Assembly (NCBI GenBank): GCA_021784835.1
Contig: JAJYHI010000090.1
Span: forward strand, 1 to 21,639
Source of the DNA: a bacterium
Lineage (GTDB): Bacteria > SZUA-79 > Acidulodesulfobacterales > Acidulodesulfobacteraceae
DNA length: 21,639 bases
Direction of reading: 5' to 3'
The notes under the pieces are model-generated. The model ran no database searches and was not told the origin of the DNA. It saw nothing but the letters and a program-made list of their open reading frames with translations. Position numbers and translations under genes: made by a program. Positions 8,929 to 16,517 of the stretch are shown here, in pieces. The first letter of the stretch is position 1. Each line of letters opens with the position of its first letter.

Positions 8929-9711
8929 ATGGATATAAATTTAAAAGGTAAAAGAGCTTTAATCACCGGCGCAAGTTCGGGTCTCGGAGAATCTATCTCT
9001 AAAAAATTCGGCGCTGCCGGAGCAAAAATTGGATTAAATTTTCATTCCCACCCCGATGCGGCGGAAAAAATTGCTTCGGAAATAAAAGCATTAGGGGCAG
9101 AAGTTATTAATATTCAGGCAGACGTTTCAGACAGCGGCGAAGTTAAAAATATGGTCGATACTTTTGTTAAAAAGTGGGGCGGAGTAGATATATTGGTAAA
9201 TAATGCCGGAATTGACGGAAAACATTCTCTTATATACGAATCCGATATATCGGAATGGGAAAAAGTAATCAAAATAAATTTATTCGGCCCTTTTTACTGC
9301 GCAAGAGAAGTCGTAAAGTACATGATAAACCAGAAAAAAGGCGTTATATTAAATATGACGTCGGTACATGAAGTAATTCCGTGGAGCGGTTACAGCGGAT
9401 ATACCGCTGCGAAAGCCGGTCTTTCTATGCTTACGAAAACTATGGCGCAGGAACTGGGTTCGTCGGGTATCAGGGTACTGTCTCTTGCGCCGGGCGCCAT
9501 TCAAACGGCTATCAACAAAAGCGTATGGAGCAATCCTGCGACGCTTAAAGATCTTCTTGACAAAATTCCGCTCGGCAGAATGGGCAGTACTGATGAAATT
9601 GCCGAAGTCGCCGCGTTCTTAGTTTCCGATGCGGCTTCATATATAACGGGCAGTACCATATTTGCAGACGGAGCGATGATTGATTATGCTAATTTTACCC
9701 ATGGCGGTTAA
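8929..9711 (+). CDS. SDR-family oxidoreductase, glucose 1-dehydrogenase-like
   Basis: Classical short-chain dehydrogenase of 260 residues. The cofactor motif TGASSGLG is at 13-20, NNAG follows the fourth strand, and the catalytic residues are S145, Y158 and K162 (S-x12-Y-x3-K). Segments MTSVHEVIPW, LAPGAIQT and the end FADGAMIDYANF closely resemble Bacillus-type NAD(P)-dependent glucose 1-dehydrogenase, which oxidises beta-D-glucose to gluconolactone. SDR substrate calls by eye are uncertain. The start is well set by AGGAGGT at 8912-8918. It comes after a terminator and before a GH15 gene, so oxidising the glucose released by that enzyme is an attractive but inferred role. Confidence 0.82.
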   Translation: MDINLKGKRALITGASSGLGESISKKFGAAGAKIGLNFHSHPDAAEKIASEIKALGAEVINIQADVSDSGEVKNMVDTFVKKWGGVDILVNNAGIDGKHSLIYESDISEWEKVIKINLFGPFYCAREVVKYMINQKKGVILNMTSVHEVIPWSGYSGYTAAKAGLSMLTKTMAQELGSSGIRVLSLAPGAIQTAINKSVWSNPATLKDLLDKIPLGRMGSTDEIAEVAAFLVSDAASYITGSTIFADGAMIDYANFTHGG

Positions 9712-9827
9712 TCCCAAATTTAAATTTAGAAATTTCTCGTAATTTTAAATAAAAAATATATAAAATAAATCAAAACATATTGCGTTAAATCATAGTTTAT
9801 TTAGCGTAATTTTAATCGGGTGTAAAT

Positions 9828-12200
9828 ATGAATAATGAATTTTTTGCTCCAGGATGGCCTGGAATACCGGGCAGATGGACGGGAGCTAATAAAAGCGCAG
9901 TAGGAACGGCTTTTAACGGAAGTTCCGTATGGTTTACTATGTCTCACGGTATTCTAAACGAAGTTTATTCGCCGAGAGAAGACGAAGCGGCAATCCGCGA
10001 CCTTGGTTTTGTGGTAACGGCGGACGACGGTTTTTTTTCGGAAGAAAAAAGGCATGCTAAACATTCCCCTTCGCTTATTTATACGGGCGTACCGGCATAT
10101 CACGTAGAAAGCTTATGCGAAAACGGGTATTACATGATAGAAAAAGATATTATAACTGACCCTAAAAGGTCGGTAGTTATTATAAGAGGGAAATTTACTC
10201 CTTTAAAGCCGGGTAAATACAGGCTCTATGTAATTACGGCATCCCACATTGGCAATCATGGCGCGGGCAATACGGCTTGGTTTGATGAATTCAAAGGAAA
10301 AACGGGACTTTTTGCCTCACGTCATAAAACTTCTTTATGCCTTATGAGCGAAAAAGGTTTTAAAGCTTGTTCGGTCGGTTTTGTAGGTTTTTCGGACGGC
10401 TGGCAGGATTTAAAGAAAAACGGAAAACTTACGTCTGTCTATAAAAGAGCCGAAAACGGCAATGTTGCGCTAACCGGAGAAATAATGCTCGATGAAGACG
10501 GCTCTTTTCTGCTGGCTCTGGGATTCGGGCGCAATCCTTCGGAAGCGGCGCTTCAATCTATAGCCTCTATAAACGTTGGTTTTGAAAAAATTCTTGAATT
10601 TTACGCTGGAAAATGGCAGGAGTTTTGGCAAAAACAAAAACCTGTTTTTTATGCCGAAAAGCATGAGCTTTTTTCTATAAGCGCCATGGTAATATTAATT
10701 CACAGGTCTAAATATATTCCGGGGGCGGTTCTTGCAAGTCTTGCCGTGCCGTGGGGTTTTTCGAAAGGAGACGGCGACCTAGGAGGCTATCATCTTATTT
10801 GGCCGCGCGATATGGTTCAGTCCGCAGGCGGACTTATCGCCGCAAATATAAAATCGGAAGTTATGAATATGCTTATATATTTTGAATCTACTCAGGAATC
10901 CGACGGTCATTGGCCTCAAAATATGTGGCTTGACGGCTTTCCATACTGGAACGGCATTCAAATGGACGAAACGGCGCTGCCCGTTTTGCTTTTAGACCTT
11001 GCCCGCAGGGAAACGGCTATTTTAGAAAGCGATATTAACCGTTTCTGGCCTATGGTAAAAAGAGCCCTCGCCTATATAGTAAAGAACGGTCCCGTAACGC
11101 AGCAGGATAGATGGGAAGAAAACGGCGGTTATACTCCATATACTATTGCGGCTGAAATTTCCGCTCTTATAATAGGAGCCGAACTTGCCAAATTAGCCGG
11201 CGAGTCCGATTATGCCCCATATTTAAGGGAAACGGCGGATTCATGGTATTCATGCATAGACCGCTGGCTTTACGTAAAAGGAGGGGAACTTGCAGACAAA
11301 GCCGGGGTAGAAGGTTTTTACGTAAGGGTTACTCCGCCCGATTTTGAAGAAGGCGACGACGTTATATGTATTAAAAACCGCCCGCCCGCATCCTGTTATC
11401 CACATATATCTTCGGTTGTTTGTACGGACGCTTTGGCGTTGGTTCGATTCGGTTTGAGAAAAGCGGACGACAAAAGAATAATAAACACGGTAAAAGTTAT
11501 AGATGCAATGCTAAAAGTAGAAACGCCTTCCGGTCCATGCTGGCATAGATACAACGGAGACGGTTACGGCGAACATCAGGACGGCAGTCCTTTTGACGGT
11601 ACGGGCAGAGGCAGGCTTTGGCCGCTTCTTTCCGGAGAACGCGGACACTACTGCGTTGCCTTAGGAGATTTCGAAGAAGCAAAACGCCTGCTAAAAACAA
11701 TGGAAAGTTTTGCCGACGGCATAGGGCTTTTTCCTGAACAGGTATGGGATAGCAACGATATACCGGAGCGGGGACTTTTCTTTGGCCGTCCGTCCGGTTC
11801 GGCTATGCCTTTGGTATGGGCGCACGCCGAATATTTGAAACTTATCCGTTCTATTACTGAAGAAAGAGTATTCGACATGCCTCCTCAGACCGTTTTGCGT
11901 TATCTTAAGAACGGAGTAACGTCAAATATTATGCAATGGCGCTTTAATCATAAATTGCATAAAATTCCCGCCGGAAAAAAAATGCGCATTGAAACGCTTT
12001 CCCATGCTTTAGTTCATTGGACGAGCGATGGATGGCGCACTGTTAACGATACCGAAGTAAAAGATTCCGGACTAGGAGTTTTTTATGCCGATTTGCCGAC
12101 GGAAAATTTAAAGGAAAACGATGAAATTATTTTTACGTTTTATTGGACGGATGCAAAAAAGTGGGAAAATAAGAATTTTTATGTTCAAATTAAGGATTAA
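9828..12200 (+). CDS. GH15 glycoside hydrolase (glucoamylase, glucodextranase or trehalase-like)
   Basis: Inverting alpha-glucosidase of 790 residues that would release beta-D-glucose. Three parts are visible: an N-terminal beta-sandwich starting FAPGWPGIPGRW (glucodextranase-N type), an (alpha/alpha)6 catalytic barrel with GDLGGYHLIWPRDMV, QMDETALP (E381, likely general acid), RGRLWPLLSGERGHY and FPEQVWD (E637, likely general base), and a C-terminal beta domain with HWTSDGWRTVNDTE. There is no signal peptide, so it acts in the cytoplasm. Bacterial GH15 enzymes of this layout include glucoamylases, glucodextranases and trehalases; the trehalose neighbours make trehalose or glycogen plausible, but the substrate cannot be read from sequence. 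No good Shine-Dalgarno precedes the ATG, which follows a 116-nt gap. Confidence 0.88.
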   Translation: MNNEFFAPGWPGIPGRWTGANKSAVGTAFNGSSVWFTMSHGILNEVYSPREDEAAIRDLGFVVTADDGFFSEEKRHAKHSPSLIYTGVPAYHVESLCENGYYMIEKDIITDPKRSVVIIRGKFTPLKPGKYRLYVITASHIGNHGAGNTAWFDEFKGKTGLFASRHKTSLCLMSEKGFKACSVGFVGFSDGWQDLKKNGKLTSVYKRAENGNVALTGEIMLDEDGSFLLALGFGRNPSEAALQSIASINVGFEKILEFYAGKWQEFWQKQKPVFYAEKHELFSISAMVILIHRSKYIPGAVLASLAVPWGFSKGDGDLGGYHLIWPRDMVQSAGGLIAANIKSEVMNMLIYFESTQESDGHWPQNMWLDGFPYWNGIQMDETALPVLLLDLARRETAILESDINRFWPMVKRALAYIVKNGPVTQQDRWEENGGYTPYTIAAEISALIIGAELAKLAGESDYAPYLRETADSWYSCIDRWLYVKGGELADKAGVEGFYVRVTPPDFEEGDDVICIKNRPPASCYPHISSVVCTDALALVRFGLRKADDKRIINTVKVIDAMLKVETPSGPCWHRYNGDGYGEHQDGSPFDGTGRGRLWPLLSGERGHYCVALGDFEEAKRLLKTMESFADGIGLFPEQVWDSNDIPERGLFFGRPSGSAMPLVWAHAEYLKLIRSITEERVFDMPPQTVLRYLKNGVTSNIMQWRFNHKLHKIPAGKKMRIETLSHALVHWTSDGWRTVNDTEVKDSGLGVFYADLPTENLKENDEIIFTFYWTDAKKWENKNFYVQIKD

Positions 12201-12256
12201 AATAAAGAAAAATAAGAGCTTTAGAGAAAAAGGCGTTATAAAGTAAAAAAAAGTCA

Positions 12257-12420
12257 GATTTTTGTTCCGCATTTATTCCAAATTTGCCGATAGAAATCTT
12301 AAAATAGGTCTTAAAGCTATGTGAACACTGGATGACGCAAACGACATGCGTTTGCATGCTATCCATAAAGATAATTTTCTATCGGCAAATTTGGGATGGA
12401 TGTTTACATTGATTTTTGTT
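12257..12420. repeat. MITE-like inverted-repeat element with flanking 10-bp direct repeats
   Basis: Perfect 19-bp inverted arms (12278-12296 and 12376-12394) extend outward to a 28-pair stem (12269-12296 with 12376-12403). Every departure from Watson-Crick pairing in that stem is G-U compatible in plus-strand RNA. Inside, GGAT/ATCC (12330-12333, 12361-12364) encloses GCAAACG/CGTTTGC (12337-12343, 12349-12355) with a 5-nt loop. The 10-mer GATTTTTGTT occurs at 12257-12266 and again at 12411-12420, just outside the arms, like a target-site duplication. No protein is encoded. It is either a non-autonomous transposon or a structured RNA. A related but worn arm sequence occurs near 20545-20581. Confidence 0.7.
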
Positions 12421-12472
12421 ATGATTTATAGTAACATAGTAAACATAATATTTAATTAAAAACTTATTTGCT

Positions 12473-13875
12473 ATGAGTAAAAAAGAAACAAAAATTACGC
12501 TGGTTTTTTTTATTCTAATGCCTTTTGTCCTAACTATATTATTTCTGGCTTACCCAAGCATGTCTTTTGCTTCCAAAAACTTAAAAAAAAACTTCATCAT
12601 TCGATAATCAGAGATAAAAAAAATTTCGGTTCAGGTTTAAAACGCTCAAATAAAGTTTTAATAAATAAAAAATACAGTAAAAAACTGAAAAAAATTTTAT
12701 CGTTGAAGCGGTTAATTAAAAATTCCCTGAAAAATTATAATTTGAAATCTTTAGAAATGAAAGCCGCAGCTTCTAAAGAAAATATCAAAATAGAAAAAAG
12801 CCTGCCTAACCCCAAAATAGCATTCGGTTATAATGATTCCGACGGTTTTAATAATTTTATGATAGGCAACAAAGTATATCAGGGAACTAAAGTACGGTTT
12901 ACTTTTACTCAGTTGATACCTTTTCCGACAAAACTATTTTTAAGAAGCAAAATTGCAAAAAATTATTACGCCTATAATAAGGAAATCACCGAATCTGCAA
13001 GAGTTTCTACCGTTGCCGACGTAAAAAACTATTATTACAGGCTTGCGCAAATAGAAAACGACATTGCTATAATAAAAAGCGATTATTCGCTGTTAAAGCT
13101 ATTGGAGAAAAATACGGACAACGGTTATGCCGTGGGGAAAACCAAAGAAACCGACGTAATTAGAATTGAACTAAAGATGATAGCGCTTAAAAACCAATTA
13201 ACCGATATGGAAAAAGATAAACTTGAAGCATTATACGAACTGTCCAGGTTCTCAGGATTAAAGCTAAATAAACTGAAAGGAAAAGCAATTCTGCCTAACA
13301 TAAAAAAATTAAAGCCTAAAAAATTTAAAAATATTATTTTAGAAGCTTTTAAAAATAGCCCTTTGCTTAAAGCTATTAATTTTTTATTTAAAAATTCAAA
13401 AGATGAAAAACAATTAGCTGACCAGGGATTATATCCAAATATTATTTTTCATGTAAAATACGGCTATAGATACGATATACAACCTGCCTTAGGAGGCTCG
13501 ATAGGCCTTCAAATTCCGCTATATTTTAATCAGAGACAGTTTCCTGAAATCGACAAAGCGAAAAAAAATATGATTTCTACAATGTTTGCAAGAAGTTGGG
13601 AGTATAGCGGGGTGTCAAGAAAAATTTCGACATATTTAACAAAAATTAAAAAATATTATAAACTTTATGAAACCGAAAAGAAGATTTATCTTCCCGAATC
13701 GTCCCTTCTTTTGAAATTATATATAAACAGATATATATTCGGAAAAACCTCCGCTTTTGAACTTCTTAATTCGTTTAAAAAAATGGTCAAAGCGGAATTG
13801 CTGTCAAATAGCTATAAATTGAATTTCTTAATAAACAAAAGCGATTTAACGGCATCGTTAGGCAAAATAAATTAA
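12473..13875 (+). CDS. TolC-family outer-membrane efflux protein, frameshifted at an A9 run
   Basis: Outer-membrane channel of a heavy-metal RND-type efflux system (CusC/CzcC-like). The ATG at 12473 opens a signal peptide (MSKKETKITL, then a hydrophobic core ending PSMSFA) that runs to a stop at 12605-12607. The mature protein is in the frame one base back and is open from before 12574 to 13875. The frames meet at nine A's, 12583-12591; ten would join them into about 467 residues. The mature part has TolC features: LKRLIKNSLKNYNLKSLEMKA, SLPNPKIAFGY, FTQLIPFPTK, coiled-coil helices and a second repeat with PLYFNQRQFPEIDKAKKN. A TTG at 12703 could be called as start but has no Shine-Dalgarno and would lack export. 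It may be broken, phase-variable, rescued by slippage, or a sequencing error. Partner gene follows after 17 nt. Confidence 0.82.
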
Positions 13876-13892
13876 AAAATTGAAATTATAAT

Positions 13893-15110
13893 ATGTTTAA
13901 AATAAAAAAAATTTTCAACGGCGTTAAAACGACGGCTGCTAAAAATAAATTAATTATTTCTGCGGTTTTAGTAGCAATACCGGTGATACTTTTTATTGCT
14001 TATAGATTCTTTATAATGCCGGTTATTTACTATAATAAAAAATTATACAATTTTTATAATTATAATATCGGTATTGGGAAAAGTAGCAAAATTCATCTAT
14101 TAAAACTTGATAATATAAAAAAAATAAAGCCGTATTTTAGAACCATAAAAGAAATTAAAGTGTTTCCTACAATACGGGCAAGCGGCAGAACTACATTTGC
14201 ATCTCCTCTTGTAAGAATTATTTCATTAAAATTCGGCGGCTATATATCTAAAATATATGCCGACAAAGCTGGAATTAAAGTTCATAAGGGAATGCCCCTG
14301 TTTTTGCTTTATAGTCCGTCTTTAATCGATGCCGAAAACGATTATATCCTTGCTTATAAAAACTATCTTAGGCTTAAAAATACTTCTTTTAAATCGCAGG
14401 CAGAAACAATTTATTTATCCGCCGAAAAAAAACTTTTATTCTGGGGAATAAATAAATATCAGCTTAAAAAAATAGAAAAAGATAATAAAATTATAAAACA
14501 AATTCCTATATATTCACCTATAAACGGAATTGTAGTCAAAAAATTAATTTCTGACGGCGGTTACGTTAAGCCAAGCGCAAGACTTTACGAGTTGGCCGAT
14601 ATATCAAAATTATGGATGAAAATATTTATAAACGTTCGAGATTTAAAATTTATTCATATTGGAAAGCGTGTTTCGTTAAGATTTACATATTATGGAAATA
14701 CGATTTTTCACGGTATAATTTCATACATTTATCCATATACTTTTAAAAAAGGGAAATTTATTAAGGCTAGAATATCTATAGATAATAAAAAGGATATCTT
14801 GAAAATTAATTCATACGGAAATGTATATATAAAAATGCCTTATAGCAAACGTTTGGTTGTTCCGATATCCGCGGTAGCGCATATCGACCATAAAGACATT
14901 GTCCTTATTTATAATAAAAATAAAAACGTTTTTCAGGCTAAAAGTATTATCGTCGGAACAAGATACGGAAGCTATTATTCCGTTATAGAGGGGCTGAAAT
15001 CTAATGAAACGGTCGTTGACCTGAAAAATTTAAACAAGGTAAGCGTTAATAAAGCCGAAAAAATATATCATTATCTTATTTTATCTTCCGTGAAAATAAA
15101 ATCTTTATAA
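13893..15110 (+). CDS. RND efflux periplasmic adaptor (CusB-like membrane fusion protein)
   Basis: Periplasmic adaptor that links an inner-membrane RND pump to a TolC-type channel, of the heavy-metal subfamily. One N-terminal membrane anchor lies at about 18-42. The lipoyl half-motifs are GGYISKIYADKAGIKVHKGMPLF and YSPINGIVVKKLISDGGYVKP (starting near 207), separated by a short helical hairpin (SPSLIDAENDYILAYKNYL and FWGINKYQLKKIE). The beta-barrel (LWMKIFINVRDLKFI) and membrane-proximal domain (VVPISAVAHIDHKDIVLIY) follow. The CusB-like pattern of YSPSL and ADIS/LW is clear. There are few Met residues in the N-terminal part, so the metal is not evident. It forms a pair with the upstream TolC gene. 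No CusA pump gene follows before the minus-strand genes. Confidence 0.87.
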   Translation: MFKIKKIFNGVKTTAAKNKLIISAVLVAIPVILFIAYRFFIMPVIYYNKKLYNFYNYNIGIGKSSKIHLLKLDNIKKIKPYFRTIKEIKVFPTIRASGRTTFASPLVRIISLKFGGYISKIYADKAGIKVHKGMPLFLLYSPSLIDAENDYILAYKNYLRLKNTSFKSQAETIYLSAEKKLLFWGINKYQLKKIEKDNKIIKQIPIYSPINGIVVKKLISDGGYVKPSARLYELADISKLWMKIFINVRDLKFIHIGKRVSLRFTYYGNTIFHGIISYIYPYTFKKGKFIKARISIDNKKDILKINSYGNVYIKMPYSKRLVVPISAVAHIDHKDIVLIYNKNKNVFQAKSIIVGTRYGSYYSVIEGLKSNETVVDLKNLNKVSVNKAEKIYHYLILSSVKIKSL

Positions 15111-15149
15111 ACAAACCGCATAGTAATTATTTTGTTTTTTTACTCCATA

Positions 15150-15210
15150 TTACGCGGAAACGACTTATCTTTGGAAATATTTAAATTTATTTATCGTCGT
15201 TTCCGCGTAA
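15150..15210. repeat. Perfect 15-bp inverted repeat between convergent genes
   Basis: Arms 15150-15164 (TTACGCGGAAACGAC) and 15196-15210 pair perfectly around a 31-nt A/T-rich loop. The arms are much richer in G+C than the surroundings. The repeat sits between the convergent adaptor gene (plus) and the secreted-protein gene (minus), where a two-way terminator is expected. However, no T-run follows the stem on either strand. It could instead be a protein-binding site, a short palindromic element or the stem of an RNA. Confidence 0.6.
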
Positions 15211-15301
15211 ACTAATGCAAATTCACTCTATTTATGCAGAAAATAAATTTTCTTTTGGCAAAATTAAGCGATAAACTTTAATATAACTATTTATATTATA
15301 A

Positions 15302-15826
15302 TTATATAAAAGATAGTCCGTTAATTTTATTGTTTTTAATTACCGTTTTAATATATATAAATCTTCCGCTTTTTAATAATAATTTCCAAACATAAAATTT
15401 GACGCCTGATAGTTTTAACGCAGTCATATATTGAATATTATAACCGTTTTTTAATTTCAATTTATTATTTAAAGAGTTTGAAACTTTATCGAAATTAGTT
15501 TTAGTTATATTTTTTTTCAACGATGATGACGTAGTTTTAATAAATTTAGTGTAATTTTTTTTTGCCAAAGCATTGACAGCTTTTGATACCACTTTTTTTA
15601 CTGTCTTAATATGGGCTGGACTTACATGTAGTTTCACCGGCTTATTTGCATAATAGTTATTTGAATGCATAGTTGGACGTGCCGCAGGGGCATCGTATTG
15701 GTTTGAAGAATTGTTGCTAGAAGCAGGCACATTAGATTGCTCCTGTGAATTTAACATAGCATTGGCATTTACTCCGCCAAATGCAAAAAACGACATCAAT
15801 GCAATTAAATAAATAAATAGTTTCAC
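15302..15826 (-). CDS. Secreted protein of unknown function, possible NTF2-like domain
   Basis: Exported protein of 174 residues, not recognised by name. The signal peptide runs to about residue 23 (hydrophobic core, cleavage after ANA). A low-complexity Asn/Ser/Gln-rich linker follows. The mature domain starts near KLHVSPAHIKTVKKVV. The order helix (AVNALAKKNYTKFIKTTSSSLKK), loop (ITKTNFDKVSNSL), beta strands with W, and an ending like IKNNKINGLSFI resembles small DUF3887/DUF4019-type NTF2-like domains; this is a pattern impression only. The start is GTG at 15826 with a strong GGGGAGGT upstream on the minus strand. It has no cysteine and is Lys-rich (basic). Confidence 0.72.
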   Translation of the reverse strand: MKLFIYLIALMSFFAFGGVNANAMLNSQEQSNVPASSNNSSNQYDAPAARPTMHSNNYYANKPVKLHVSPAHIKTVKKVVSKAVNALAKKNYTKFIKTTSSSLKKNITKTNFDKVSNSLNNKLKLKNGYNIQYMTALKLSGVKFYVWKLLLKSGRFIYIKTVIKNNKINGLSFI

Positions 15827-16297
15827 TTTAACCTCCCCTTTTAAATTAATTTGATTTAAGTTTATTTAATCTTAGCATATATATACCCCGTAAAGATATG
15901 CATGCGATAATATATAATAATATAAATAAGATTATTATTTTAGAAATTATTATTATATTATATAGATGTTTAATCCGAATAAAACAATGTACACGGAAAT
16001 TACATTTAATTTTAGTAAATGTAATTTTTAAAAGATTGATGAATGATTAAAATAAAAATATAATACTTTACGAACAGTAAATAAAATTAATTATTCATTA
16101 CAGGTTATCATAAAAATTATACAATGTCAAATGAAGGGCAACAATGAAGGGCAACACTGTGGAAATAGTCTTATACTTGCTCAAGCGCACTTAAGGCTAA
16201 TTTATCCTAAAATTTTTTAAACAATCCATTCGCCTTCGCCTTCCTTATTCGTTATCAGGCTGACGAAGGCGGGTGAGTAAAATAGCGTCGACCGCGC
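15827..16297. other. 471-bp non-coding stretch with several small repeats
   Basis: No gene is supported here. It contains an A/T-only stretch at about 15905-15965; a perfect 12-bp inverted repeat (15997-16008 with 16016-16027, 7-nt loop, followed by T's) that looks like a weak two-way terminator; two tandem copies of the 13-mer ATGAAGGGCAACA at 16131-16143 and 16144-16156; and an 8-bp inverted repeat CGCCTTCG/CGAAGGCG at 16231-16238 and 16264-16271. The last lies just downstream of the small peptide gene on the minus strand and may help end its transcript. Confidence 0.55.
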
Positions 16298-16417
16298 TTA
16301 TTTGCAGGATTTGCAGGAATAGCACGAATCCTTCATTCCATAACCTTCCATGATTGAACTATAAAATTCTTCAGCGGGAATTTCATGAAATAATGGGACA
16401 TTATAAGTCTTTTTCAT
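16298..16417 (-). CDS. 39-residue peptide with C-terminal CxxCxxC
   Basis: A short gene with very strong translation signals. On the minus strand AAGGAGGTGA, fully complementary to the 16S anti-Shine-Dalgarno, lies 5 nt before the ATG at 16417. The peptide starts MKKTYNVPLFHEIPAEEF and ends with DSCYSCKSCK, with cysteines at 32, 35 and 38, then TAA. There is no signal peptide or membrane helix. The Cys-rich tail could bind a metal or cluster, act in redox, or be a modified core peptide behind a leader (RiPP-like), but no maturase gene is in the window. It follows the DsrE-like exported gene on the same strand after two hairpins. The family is not recognised. Confidence 0.68.
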   Translation of the reverse strand: MKKTYNVPLFHEIPAEEFYSSIMEGYGMKDSCYSCKSCK

Positions 16418-16461
16418 AGATTTCACCTCCTTATTTTATTGACATGCAAAAATTATTCTCC

Positions 16462-16500
16462 AAGCCGATTTGAAGCGGCTTATAAAGGCATGAGATGCCT
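16462..16500 (-). promoter_or_regulatory. Two tandem hairpins between the DsrE-like gene and the small peptide gene
   Basis: Stem AGGCAT/ATGCCT (16486-16491 with 16495-16500, 3-nt loop) and stem AAGCCG/CGGCTT (16462-16467 with 16476-16481, 8-nt loop). On the minus strand they lie 18 nt after the DsrE-like stop and 45 nt before the peptide start. Each is followed by only short T-runs. They may be a partial terminator, an attenuator or an RNA-stability element. Confidence 0.45.
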
Positions 16501-16517
16501 CTCCTCGTTTTCCAGTT

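Noticed and set aside
12703..13875. TTG at 12703 as the start of the TolC-type gene
   Set aside because: No Shine-Dalgarno, no signal peptide, and the frame is open further upstream to meet a signal-peptide-encoding frame at an A9 run.
16131..16156. Two tandem 13-mers as a CRISPR or plasmid-iteron array
   Set aside because: Only two direct copies without spacers and no associated genes; listed only as a small repeat.
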